Assembly (NCBI GenBank): GCA_965219665.1
Contig: CBDCOD010000017.1
Span: 7,343 to 71,342 of the forward strand
From: CBDCOD01 sp965219665
GTDB taxonomy: Bacteria; Pseudomonadota; Gammaproteobacteria; CAKMZV01
Length of the DNA stretch: 64,000 nucleotides
Direction of reading: 5' to 3'
Below are positions 8,530-16,589 of the stretch, in pieces. The stretch's first letter is position 1. Every line of letters begins with the position of its first letter. The notes beneath the pieces are model-generated. The model was given only the letters and a program-made list of their open reading frames with translations. It made no database searches and was not told the DNA's origin. The translations under genes were made by a program, and so were the position numbers.

Positions 8530-9156
8530 TCACTTAAAGCGAAATTTAGGCAATCCGACATTAGTACGAATCGCCCACAGCCTAAGCACAAAAATGAGCA
8601 AGCCCACAATTACCGACGCTAATACTGTACTCATACCAAAATGCAGCAACGCAATAAAGCCCAATGCACCACCCCACGACAGCGTTGCATACAATGCACT
8701 CGTAAAAACAATCGGATGCTCATTGCATAGCACATCGCGCATAATACCGCCCATCACGCCTGTCAACATACCCATAAAACTGGCAGCAATAATAGAAATA
8801 TCCATTGACAGCGCAACAATGGTTCCTGCAATAGAAAACGTAGCAAGTCCTGCTGCATCGGTGATAAGAAAATGCTGTGGACGGACACGCACCACACGAG
8901 CCACCATAAAGGTAATGATAGCACTCACAACAGAAGCGACAAAAAATACTTGATCATACACCCAAAACACATCCCTATCCAACAACATATCTCGTAGCGA
9001 ACCACCTCCCAATGCTGTTGTAATAGCAATAATAACCACTCCAAACAAATCAAACTGCTTATCACCTGCTTTAAGCACGCCAGATGCCGCAGACCCCACC
9101 ACCGCAATCAACGTCAACCAATATAAAACCGTTATAAAATCAGAAACCAATACCAT
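8530..9156 (-). CDS. TRIC-type cation channel / UPF0126 membrane protein
   Basis: 208 residues with seven hydrophobic helices in two similar halves. Each half has the family glycine-rich turn followed by Arg-Asp: GGGSLRDMLLDR in the first and GVMGGIMRDVLCNE in the second. Bacterial homologues (YicG/YadS group) form trimeric monovalent cation channels; some members were earlier proposed to transport glycine, so the substrate is uncertain. It is first of a likely two-gene unit with the EamA transporter. The upstream gap (9157-9255) is short. Confidence 0.85.
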   Translation of the reverse strand: MVLVSDFITVLYWLTLIAVVGSAASGVLKAGDKQFDLFGVVIIAITTALGGGSLRDMLLDRDVFWVYDQVFFVASVVSAIITFMVARVVRVRPQHFLITDAAGLATFSIAGTIVALSMDISIIAASFMGMLTGVMGGIMRDVLCNEHPIVFTSALYATLSWGGALGFIALLHFGMSTVLASVIVGLLIFVLRLWAIRTNVGLPKFRFK

Positions 9157-9255
9157 TGCTATTTTCTATGCAACCATGACTCCAAAAATAACGTACGGTA
9201 GTACAACGCCCGCAATATAGCACAGCCTATGTAAGCGCCTCACATCATGATAAAA

Positions 9256-10044
9256 CTATTTTTTAGGAACGGCAACCACCCTAAACCCATCTACACTAAA
9301 TCCGCGATTGGGAAGGTTTGCCGCACGATGCGCAAACCGCATGAAATGCTCAGGACAATGATGCGACCCACCTCGGCGCACTCGGGTTGTGCCATCCGCA
9401 GGTCCTTGGGGATTATGTGTTGTAAAACGATCTGCATACGTATTACCGCTATACCAATCATCGACCCACTCCCACACGTTGCCCATCATATCGTACAACC
9501 CAAAAGCATTAGGTTTACGTGTTCCTACTGGATGCGTGATATCGTCGGAATTGATAATAAACCACGCATAATCCTCTACCTCATCAGGGCGCATCCCCTG
9601 ATCCCCTGCACGGGCTGCATACTCCCACTCTGCTTCAGTAGGTAAGCGATAATCATACTGCTTATCTAACGCACTCAATTCCTGAGTGAAACGCTGTGCC
9701 ATAAACCAGTTAATACCATTTACTGGCAAATTCTCCCAGTTATCGCGCTGCCAAGTATTACCGGGACGATTCTCCATCACCTCAAGCCACTGCTTCTGAG
9801 TAACCTCAGTTTGACCCATTAAAAAAGCATCAATACGCACCTTATGATACGGTGTCTCATCTACCACATCCGTCTCCTTAGGACTAGGAAACTCAGATAA
9901 GGCATCCTCCACATCCTCCGTACCCATAAAAAAAGAACCACTCGGCACTTCAACAAAACGCATACCCAAAACATTAGTCACTTCCGCACGAACAGTACAC
10001 ACCAAAAGCACAGCAAATAGCGTTCCACATAATAATTTATACAT
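9256..10044 (-). CDS. Exported formylglycine-generating-enzyme-fold protein (SUMF1 family)
   Basis: 262 residues from ATG 10044, chosen over an upstream ATG because it directly starts a signal peptide (MYKLLCGTLFAVLLVCTVRA, cleavage after VRA) and has AAGAGGT 9 nt upstream. The mature part is a single FGE-sulfatase fold: MRFVEVPSGSFFMGTE, ETPYHKVRIDAFLMGQTEVTQ, YRLPTEAEWEYAARAG, GLYDMMGNVWEWVDDWY, RRGGSHHCPEHFMRFAHR and DGFRVVAVP. In active FGE the last motif carries two cysteines; here only the first (SHHC) is kept and the second position is Met. Sulfatase activation is therefore doubtful, and no sulfatase gene is nearby. A periplasmic binding or other modifying role is possible. Confidence 0.8.
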   Translation of the reverse strand: MYKLLCGTLFAVLLVCTVRAEVTNVLGMRFVEVPSGSFFMGTEDVEDALSEFPSPKETDVVDETPYHKVRIDAFLMGQTEVTQKQWLEVMENRPGNTWQRDNWENLPVNGINWFMAQRFTQELSALDKQYDYRLPTEAEWEYAARAGDQGMRPDEVEDYAWFIINSDDITHPVGTRKPNAFGLYDMMGNVWEWVDDWYSGNTYADRFTTHNPQGPADGTTRVRRGGSHHCPEHFMRFAHRAANLPNRGFSVDGFRVVAVPKK

Positions 10045-10306
10045 CCTTTCTACACCTCTTAAAAAACAAACTAACAGCCGCCTAATACATAGCGGCACAC
10101 AAACGACTAATCAGTATACTGCATACGCACTGTCCATCATCAGCCTTTTCTTCCAAATGTCAGCAAAACAACTGTAATAGGCATCGTTTATCCTATTACT
10201 CTGCGCAAAGCGCGGTCGCAGAACGACATGCCACGACTACGCGCAACACGACAAACCACCCTTTGAAGCAGTACGACTGCTACGACAAGGCGCTCAAAAA
10301 AGAAAA

Positions 10307-11137
10307 TTATTTGCTTGCTGTGGTATTTTGAACAAATTTGGCAACATGTTCATTAGCTGGATTCGCCAATATTTCATCGGGCGTGCCAATCTGACTAATC
10401 CCCCCCTCTTCAATAATGGCAATCCGTGAACCTATATGAATAGCCTCATTCAAATCATGTGTTATAAATATGATGGTTTTTTGCACCTTTTGTTGCAACT
10501 CTAGCAGTTGATCTTGTAACTCACAGCGAATAAGCGGATCTAACGCGCTAAAAGCCTCATCCATAAGCAAAATATCTGTATCGGCACTCAAAGCACGCGC
10601 TAAGCCAACACGCTGCTGCATGCCACCGGAAAGTTGCGAAGGGTACAGAGCCTCATTACCCTCTAAACCCACTAAAACAAGCGTTTCAGCCGCGTGCTCT
10701 AACGCCTTCTTCTTGGGCACACCAGCAACCAACAGTCCATAAGCCGCATTCTCTAATACCGTTTTATGTGGCAACAGCCCAAAATGCTGAAAAACCATGC
10801 TCATTCTGGTACGCCTTAACTCAATGAGCGCCTTCGTATTCAAAGAGCATACATCTATATCCTCTAAAAAAATAGCGCCTTCCGTTGGCTCAATCAAACG
10901 ATTGAAGAGCCGAATAAGTGTTGACTTGCCCGACCCTGACAAGCCCATCAACACGAATATTTCTCCACTACGCACATCCAAAGACACATCGTGCAAACCC
11001 ACCGTACACTCTGTTTGGCTATATATGCTTGCCTTATCCTCGCCCTGCTTAACTAAATCTAATGCAACAGGAATTTGCGCATCACTACCATAGATTTTAT
11101 AGATATGCTCAAGGCGAATTTTGATATCCCGACTCAA
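10307..11137 (-). CDS. proV: Glycine betaine/proline ABC transporter ATP-binding protein
   Basis: About 276 residues. It shows Walker A (GLSGSGKS, near residue 68), Q-loop MVFQHFGLLPH, signature LSGGMQQRVGLARAL, Walker B ILLMDEAFSALD and the switch His (FITHDLNEA). The N-terminal IYKIYG and the roughly 30-residue insert before the first strand match ProV/OpuAA. It stops soon after the ABC core and lacks the C-terminal CBS pair that senses ionic strength in OpuAA and extends E. coli ProV to 400 residues. The TTG at 11137 is preferred because GAGG lies 6 nt upstream; a TTG at 11149 overlapping the proW stop is the alternative. It is the last gene of proX-proW-proV. Confidence 0.85.
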   Translation of the reverse strand: MSRDIKIRLEHIYKIYGSDAQIPVALDLVKQGEDKASIYSQTECTVGLHDVSLDVRSGEIFVLMGLSGSGKSTLIRLFNRLIEPTEGAIFLEDIDVCSLNTKALIELRRTRMSMVFQHFGLLPHKTVLENAAYGLLVAGVPKKKALEHAAETLVLVGLEGNEALYPSQLSGGMQQRVGLARALSADTDILLMDEAFSALDPLIRCELQDQLLELQQKVQKTIIFITHDLNEAIHIGSRIAIIEEGGISQIGTPDEILANPANEHVAKFVQNTTASK

Positions 11138-11145
11138 AACCAACC

Positions 11146-12024
11146 TCAATTAGAAGTATTCTGGCTACGCATAGCAGCGGTTCGCTTACCATACGCCTGT
11201 GCGATACGATCAAAAATAATAGCCAAAAATACAATCGCCAAACCTGCCAACAAACCTTTTGACACCTCAAGCCGCTGAATGCCCTGAAGCACCTGATAGC
11301 CCAAACCACCTGCACCAATCATAGACGCTATCACCACCATAGAAAGAGCCAGCATCGTTGTCTGATTAATACCTGTCATAATCGTTGGTAAGGCCAGAGG
11401 GAACTCTACAGTAAACAGTTTTTGCCGTGCAGTCGTACCAAAAGCATCTGCCGCCTCCACTACTGCTGGATCAACTTGGCGAATACCCAAATTCGTCAAA
11501 CGCACAATCGGTGGCAAAGCAAAAACCAACGTTGCCAACACCGCAGGCACTTTTCCTGGACCCAGCAACATCACAAAAGGGATAAGATAAACAAACGTAG
11601 GCAACGTCTGCATAATATCCAACACTGGCAAAAACACCCTCTCAACACGATCAGAACGTGCCATAAAAATGCCCATGGGCAAGCCAATAAAAACAGCCAT
11701 TAAGGTAGAAACCAGCATCAACACTATAGTCTGCATAGTCTCTTCCCAATAGCCAATCGCACCACACAAAAATAGCAGCAGCATAATTAACAAACTACGC
11801 TTCCAGCACCGCGAGGCATGATAGGCAATCGCGCCAATAGCAATCAAAATAATATACCAAGGCACAGCAGTGAGCAAATCTTCCAAGCCAATCACAAGCT
11901 TAAGCAACGGCAGGAAAAAATCCTCTATGCTCTCGCCAAAGTTAATTACCAAATCTTCAAAACGCTGATCTACTACATTACGCAGTGACCTGGTATCAAA
12001 AATGGAAGGAAAATTAGAAGCCAT
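11146..12024 (-). CDS. proW: Glycine betaine/proline ABC transporter permease
   Basis: 292 residues with an N-terminal amphipathic stretch and about seven transmembrane helices of the MetI-like permease fold. The coupling-loop region reads AADAFGTTARQKLFTVEFPLALPTIMTGINQT, with the EAA-type motif at its start, and is followed by LSMVVIASMIGAGGLG, both diagnostic of ProW/OpuAB. It forms the channel dimer with ProV in the inner membrane. ATG 12024 has no clear Shine-Dalgarno and lies 7 nt after a 9-bp hairpin, which may keep its translation below that of proX. Confidence 0.92.
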   Translation of the reverse strand: MASNFPSIFDTRSLRNVVDQRFEDLVINFGESIEDFFLPLLKLVIGLEDLLTAVPWYIILIAIGAIAYHASRCWKRSLLIMLLLFLCGAIGYWEETMQTIVLMLVSTLMAVFIGLPMGIFMARSDRVERVFLPVLDIMQTLPTFVYLIPFVMLLGPGKVPAVLATLVFALPPIVRLTNLGIRQVDPAVVEAADAFGTTARQKLFTVEFPLALPTIMTGINQTTMLALSMVVIASMIGAGGLGYQVLQGIQRLEVSKGLLAGLAIVFLAIIFDRIAQAYGKRTAAMRSQNTSN

Positions 12025-12031
12025 GTCAATA

Positions 12032-12058
12032 GCATACGAACGCTACGCATTCGTATGC
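12032..12058. repeat. Intercistronic hairpin between proX and proW
   Basis: Inverted repeat with 9-bp arms GCATACGAA and TTCGTATGC around a 9-nt loop, in the 52-bp gap between proX and proW. No T-run follows, so it is not a standard terminator. Comparable hairpins after binding-protein genes stabilise the upstream mRNA and raise binding protein relative to permease; that role is inferred here. Confidence 0.55.
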
Positions 12059-12076
12059 CCACACAATACAGAGAAA

Positions 12077-13084
12077 TTAGCGGCTTACTTTGTCCGCAAC
12101 CTCAGTTGGAACCCACTGTCTCCACTCATCAAAAGACTTTAAGAAGTGTTCAGCGGCATCTGCGGGAGACGCCTTATTAGCATCTGCCCATGCAAGCACT
12201 TGGTTGAGAGAGGCCACTTTATAGGTTGCCTTAGATAAGAATTTTGCCACATCAGGTGCCTCATCTTTAACCTTATTGGTCATCACTGTCACAACCTTAG
12301 CACTCGCAAAATCAGTACGCTGTGGATTAGCGCAAGACTTATCCGAAATACAAGAAAACTTGCTCTTATCGAAACGATCCATTTTCAACTTCTTCAAGTT
12401 ATAGCGACCTAGCACATCTGTTGGCCCCCAGTAATAAGCCAGAACAGGCTTTTTGCGTGTTACCTGCCGCGCAATGACCGCTTTCAAATTTGCACCCGAT
12501 CCGGGTGAGAAATACTCAAAATTAGCCTTCTCCAACGCATACGCTTTGAAGAAATTACGCGTAGTAATCTCACAGCCCCATCCCGGAGGACAGCCATAAA
12601 AACGACCTTGCTTGGGATTTTCTTTGCTTGCAAACAGTTTCCAGTATTTTGCCAAATCATCCACATGACGCAAATCAGGATACTTATTATAAATATAATC
12701 TGGAATAAACAGACCTTCTACACCGCCTCCTTCAAAGGTATCGCCCGCCACAGAGGCATTACCTTTTTTCTGTATTTTTTTCCATGACTCTTCAACCGTA
12801 CTAATCCACAACTCTGGTACGATATGTGGCTTAGATTTTGACAGCACACTGGACATAGTAGGCACCGTATCCCCTGGAACCAACTCGGCACTACAGCCAT
12901 AACCATCACGCAAAATGCGCAATAACACCTCAGCATGAAAAGAGGCTGAAAGCCAAGTCATATTGGCAATACTCAACTTGCCAGCCTTACCACAATTTGG
13001 CGCAGCATTAGCTGTTGAAACAATAAAACATAAAGATAAAAAGAATGAGACGAACATGAATCGTCCACGTGACAAATTTTGCAT
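12077..13084 (-). CDS. proX: Glycine betaine/proline-type ABC transporter substrate-binding protein
   Basis: 335 residues with a signal peptide (hydrophobic MFVSFFLSLCFIVSTANA, cleavage at NAA). The mature OpuAC-type domain has LSIANMTWLSASFHAEVL, a PELWISTVEESW segment, a FYGCPPGWGCE cysteine pair, AYYWGPTDVL and a C-terminal lobe rich in Lys. The Trp residues are the kind that cage quaternary ammonium ligands in this family; which ligand (betaine, choline, carnitine or similar) is not decided by sequence. ATG 13084 has AAGGAG 5 nt upstream. First gene of the proXWV operon, periplasmic; the promoter should lie in 13085-13503. Confidence 0.9.
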   Translation of the reverse strand: MQNLSRGRFMFVSFFLSLCFIVSTANAAPNCGKAGKLSIANMTWLSASFHAEVLLRILRDGYGCSAELVPGDTVPTMSSVLSKSKPHIVPELWISTVEESWKKIQKKGNASVAGDTFEGGGVEGLFIPDYIYNKYPDLRHVDDLAKYWKLFASKENPKQGRFYGCPPGWGCEITTRNFFKAYALEKANFEYFSPGSGANLKAVIARQVTRKKPVLAYYWGPTDVLGRYNLKKLKMDRFDKSKFSCISDKSCANPQRTDFASAKVVTVMTNKVKDEAPDVAKFLSKATYKVASLNQVLAWADANKASPADAAEHFLKSFDEWRQWVPTEVADKVSR

Positions 13085-13503
13085 AACTTCTCCTTGCCAG
13101 TTTGCCGTTTAAAAATTAAATGGTTTCTGTTGGGGAGAATTACTTCTGGGCTAAATCACAATACGCTACACGCACGAATCAAGCCAAAAAAGGGCAGAAA
13201 GCGCAAACAAATTCCCAAATTATTCACACTTCATATTGCTGAAAAATCAGCTGCTTACAATGCACCAGCTCTCACTGCTACATACGCTACCTAAACGATC
13301 ACCTGACGAAAGACCATATGGTTTTCACCAAGCAACCTGTGTATTACCGAAGCAATCCTATTTGTACGCATTCTAACCGATAAGCACAAAATCTGCCGAA
13401 CAATCCAAATCCCCCTCGTAGTAGGAGATGTCCGATATGCCGTACTCAACCGCCCTCCTTCGGCGGAGAATTTCAGGGTACAGGCTTTGTGAAACAGCTG
13501 TGC
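13085..13503. other. Intergenic region upstream of proX with an unexplained structured segment
   Basis: 419 bp with no supported gene. The proX promoter must be here. The part from about 13330 to 13490 differs from its surroundings: it is richer in G and C, stays open in more than one frame on both strands and contains a hairpin at 13450-13466 (CCGCC and GGCGG arms). It looks like a dispersed repeat, a mobile-element remnant or a leader RNA, but I could not match it to a known riboswitch or element. Confidence 0.35.
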
Positions 13504-13893
13504 CTACTGCATTGAATGCAAGCCAATCGTGTTCCCCTCTGTATCTATAACTATAGCGATAAATCCATGCTCTCCAATCCCCATTTTTGGAACAGCCACT
13601 GTACCACCTGCTGCTTCAACTTTAGATGCCTCAACCGAGCAGTCTTTACAACTGAAATATACTAACGTACTATTGCCACCAGCCTTTACGCCTTCCATTT
13701 TACAAATAGCACCACAGGCGCCGGGCAGTTCACCCATAGGAAACGCCCACATCTCTGGCTGTGGGAAGGGCTTATCTGTATTCGGCTCATCCACACGAGT
13801 CAACGTTTGACCCAAAACAGCCTCATAAAAACCCTTAGCTCGTGACATATCATCCACATAAATCTCAAACCAGCACACCGCATTACTTTCCAT
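13504..13893 (-). CDS. VOC superfamily (glyoxalase/bleomycin-resistance-like) protein
   Basis: 129 residues from ATG 13893, chosen because TTGGAGGG lies 7 nt upstream. It has the paired beta-alpha-beta-beta-beta modules of the VOC fold: WFEIYVDDMSRAKGFYEAVLG at the start and GEHGFIAIVIDTEGNTIGLHS at the end. The C-terminal DTEGNTIGLHS is the classic metal-site strand. Members act as isomerases, dioxygenases or resistance proteins; the reaction here is unknown. It lies 43 bp downstream of the OpgC-like gene on the same strand, so they may share a transcript. Confidence 0.85.
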   Translation of the reverse strand: MESNAVCWFEIYVDDMSRAKGFYEAVLGQTLTRVDEPNTDKPFPQPEMWAFPMGELPGACGAICKMEGVKAGGNSTLVYFSCKDCSVEASKVEAAGGTVAVPKMGIGEHGFIAIVIDTEGNTIGLHSMQ

Positions 13894-13936
13894 AATAAAA
13901 CCCTCCAAAAGATAATTAAAAAAATATAACCTACAT

Positions 13937-15034
13937 CTACATAAACCGCTGCCGCTTTAACAGCACAGGAACATATAAACTGGCAATCAGTATACCCCAA
14001 ATCAGTAACTGTGACGACACCGGCAATTGCTCCAAAATGGGGCGCAACGGTGTAAGCGCATAACAAACAACAATATGATAACTAAACACCAACAAAGCCG
14101 ACTGACCAATCCGCGTAAAAAAACGCGCACAAAACCATCTTGGACGAACCTGCACCACCACATAAATCAGATAAGCCAAAAAGAATGTATTAACAACACG
14201 CACTGCACCTAAATTACGCGCATCAAACCACTCCACATACGGCAACGTATCCTGCAATAGCGCAAACTGATGTCTATATAAAAACAACGGCAAACAAACC
14301 ACCACTGCCACAACAACATAACGTGTAGAAATCGGCAACCTAAAAGCAGCATTTTGTGCACACCGATACCCTAACACCATACCAGCCACAAATAACAGCT
14401 GCCATGCCAGCAATTCAAACCAGCCCAAATGGGTATCGGTATAAGTCTCAATCAACAACTGCGGCCGCGCTTGCGCCACAACCCACAGCACAACTGAAAC
14501 AAGCATCAGCCACTTCCACCGCCCCGCAGCCAGCAAACGCATAGCAGGAATAGACAGCATAATAAACACACAATACATTGGCAAAATATCTAATAACCCC
14601 GTTTGATGTATAAAAAAAGCACCTCGCAATAACATAGACCATGGATCATTTTTTATCATCTCTTGACTCTCCCAAATTTGGGGCCAAGCCTCGGCAAAAT
14701 CCGACCAAGAAAACAGCACAACAATCAGCGCATACGCAGCGATATGATACCTATAAATAACCCCAACACGCCGTATAGCCAGACTATCAAACTGTGCGCT
14801 ACTCTGGTTATATTTTCGTCCATATATCATGCCAAACATAATCCCTGACAACAACACGAACCCTTCAGCAGCAGAAACAAAACCCAACGTCTGGAACGTC
14901 CAATCGTAAGTGTACGGTGCAAGCGATGGCAGCGGAAAATAAATAAGATGATCTGCCATCATAATCACCAGCATTAAGCCCCGCAAAAAATCCAAGCTCT
15001 GAATACGAGAAGGGGGAGCAGTAGTGTCTGTCAT
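13937..15034 (-). CDS. OpgC-like membrane acyltransferase domain protein
   Basis: About 365 residues from ATG 15034 (AAGGA 5 nt upstream); an in-frame ATG 16 codons earlier lacks a good site. It has about ten transmembrane helices and the OpgC_C signature SLDFLRGLMLVIMMADHL, followed by LGFVSAAEGFVLLSGIMFGM and a YGRKY loop. OpgC adds succinyl groups to osmoregulated periplasmic glucans in enterics; no opgG/opgH genes are in this window, so the acyl acceptor is uncertain. The gene is divergent from the LysE-like gene at 15175, with a 140-bp shared promoter region. Confidence 0.8.
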   Translation of the reverse strand: MTDTTAPPSRIQSLDFLRGLMLVIMMADHLIYFPLPSLAPYTYDWTFQTLGFVSAAEGFVLLSGIMFGMIYGRKYNQSSAQFDSLAIRRVGVIYRYHIAAYALIVVLFSWSDFAEAWPQIWESQEMIKNDPWSMLLRGAFFIHQTGLLDILPMYCVFIMLSIPAMRLLAAGRWKWLMLVSVVLWVVAQARPQLLIETYTDTHLGWFELLAWQLLFVAGMVLGYRCAQNAAFRLPISTRYVVVAVVVCLPLFLYRHQFALLQDTLPYVEWFDARNLGAVRVVNTFFLAYLIYVVVQVRPRWFCARFFTRIGQSALLVFSYHIVVCYALTPLRPILEQLPVSSQLLIWGILIASLYVPVLLKRQRFM

Positions 15035-15174
15035 ATAATCCTTGAAACGTAGAAAGACCGCCTCATTATATGCACAGGACAAACACTTTGTATCACCTTA
15101 CAATACACTTTCCACACCACCAGTAGCAGAGCGACACCCCTAATGATTATAGACCGACTCAACCGCCCAACAAC

Positions 15175-15762
15175 ATGACTGAAAAACTGATTTCTTCTGC
15201 CGTATTTTGGTTTTCTTTTGCCTACACTATAGGACCATTCTGGCTGGCAGTCATGCGCAGAGCCAGTGAAGGCGAAATCGCCAAATTTTATAAACACTAC
15301 ATCCCCTACCTTCTGTTTAGCTGGCTCATAGAAATCACCCTGATTGTTTGGACAGTCAACTACTTTGGCGGACTGCACACCACCCTAATCACCGCCATGC
15401 ACTTTATTGGCGCAGCCCTTATTTTGCGGATGGCGCTCTCTATCTTCACCAACAAAGGTAATAAAGAAATACGGGTACGCTTTAATTTTTGGGACATGAC
15501 CTTGCTATCACTCAGCAACCCCAAAATATGGTCCAGCGTTCCAGCAGGAGCACTGATAGCAACCTATACCGACTCGCTGCTATTAAACGGTGTTATCTTT
15601 TGGGCAATTAGCCTACCGCTTTTTTTATCCTCAAGCATCATTTGGGTTGCTTTAGGCAAGCAAGGTGTACGCATCTTAGGCGATAAATTACAAATCATCA
15701 ACAGCACCCTTATGGCAGGCTTTGCACTCTACCTTCTTTATAAAGGCATACTACTGCTCTAA
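15175..15762 (+). CDS. LysE/RhtB-like membrane protein
   Basis: 195 residues with about six transmembrane helices. The general layout, the central SLSNPKIWSSVPAGALIATY segment (compare the N-P-K/A after helix 3 in LysE exporters) and the C-terminal amphipathic plus hydrophobic LMAGFALYLLYKGILLL helix suggest a distant member of the LysE/Rht superfamily. The N-terminal glycine-proline motif is present as TIGPFWLAVMRRA. It may export an amino acid or related compound. ATG 15175 has no clear Shine-Dalgarno. It is followed after 69 bp by pyrF, which has its own regulatory palindrome. Confidence 0.6.
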   Translation: MTEKLISSAVFWFSFAYTIGPFWLAVMRRASEGEIAKFYKHYIPYLLFSWLIEITLIVWTVNYFGGLHTTLITAMHFIGAALILRMALSIFTNKGNKEIRVRFNFWDMTLLSLSNPKIWSSVPAGALIATYTDSLLLNGVIFWAISLPLFLSSSIIWVALGKQGVRILGDKLQIINSTLMAGFALYLLYKGILLL

Positions 15763-15797
15763 CAACGCACCCTATTATTGCCATACCGCATGCACGC

Positions 15798-15822
15798 TTA
15801 TATACATAATTTATGTATATAA
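15798..15822. promoter_or_regulatory. 25-bp perfect palindrome overlapping the pyrF -10 region
   Basis: Two 12-bp arms (TTATATACATAA and TTATGTATATAA) flank a single central T. A TATAAT hexamer at 15818-15823 overlaps the right arm. The pyrF ATG at 15832 is only 8 bp beyond that hexamer, so a transcript from it would be leaderless or nearly so. The symmetry and position suggest a repressor operator controlling pyrF. No matching regulator is identified. Confidence 0.55.
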
Positions 15823-15831
15823 TAAAAGGCT

Positions 15832-16563
15832 ATGCAGCGCACATCCACTCACCTTAAAAAAAACATCGCCCTCTCTAATCGGCTTATTTTCGCCTTAGAC
15901 GTATCCAGCAACGCAGAAGCAAAAGCCTTAGTAGAAGAACTAGGCGATACCGTCTCTTTCTACAAACTCGGTTTGCAGTTTTTTATGAGTGGGCAATATC
16001 GAGAAATGATAGACTGGCTGCTTGCCAAAGACAAACAAGTATTTGCAGATCTCAAATTCTACGACATACCTCAAACCGTTCATCTGGCTGTTAAAGCCCT
16101 CAGTGACAGTGGCGCAACCTTTGTAACTGTACACGGCAACGACGCCATCCTTCAAGCTGCCGTTGCAGCAAAAGGCAGCATGAACGTACTGGCAGTCACT
16201 GCCCTAACCAGTTTAGATGAAAGCAGTTTACAAGAATTAGGCGCAGGAACCAGCCTAAAAGACATCGTCCTTTCTCGCACCCAAACCGCGATTGCCGCTG
16301 GCTGCTACGGCGTTATTGCCTCAGGCTTAGAAGCCGCTGACTTACGCGCCGCATACGGCAACGACTTTGCTATCATCACTCCCGGCATACGCCCCGTAAA
16401 TCAAAAAGATGACCAAAAACGCTCTGTTAGCGTAGAACAAGCCTTTAACAATGGCGCAGACTACATTGTCGTTGGCAGACCCATCAGAGACCACCACGGG
16501 CACCCCTCACGCAAAGCCGCTGCTGAAGCCATTCAACAAACCATATCCTCTCTATTTTCATAA
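15832..16563 (+). CDS. pyrF: Orotidine 5'-phosphate decarboxylase
   Basis: 243 residues. It decarboxylates OMP to UMP, the last step of de novo pyrimidine synthesis. The catalytic charged network is in ADLKFYDIP (residues 72-80, Lys and Asp), preceded by RLIFALDV and YKLGLQFF and followed by TVHGND, ITPGIRP and DYIVVGRPI, all family motifs. The N-terminus is about 15 residues longer than the usual start near RLIFALD. The only nearby ATG has AAAGG just 2 nt before it and sits directly after a TATAAT/palindrome, so leaderless initiation is possible. gluQ follows after 26 bp. Confidence 0.95.
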   Translation: MQRTSTHLKKNIALSNRLIFALDVSSNAEAKALVEELGDTVSFYKLGLQFFMSGQYREMIDWLLAKDKQVFADLKFYDIPQTVHLAVKALSDSGATFVTVHGNDAILQAAVAAKGSMNVLAVTALTSLDESSLQELGAGTSLKDIVLSRTQTAIAAGCYGVIASGLEAADLRAAYGNDFAIITPGIRPVNQKDDQKRSVSVEQAFNNGADYIVVGRPIRDHHGHPSRKAAAEAIQQTISSLFS

Positions 16564-16589
16564 CCCAAAAGCCATAAAACCACAGTCTG

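Noticed and set aside
10267..10281. Short hairpin after proV as a terminator
   Set aside because: The stem is only 6 bp with a 3-nt loop and is not followed by a T-run.
13440..13490. Possible glycine-type riboswitch (CCGCCGAAGG-like string on the minus strand)
   Set aside because: The remaining conserved blocks of the glycine aptamer are not in the right order or spacing, and the downstream gene is a betaine-type importer.
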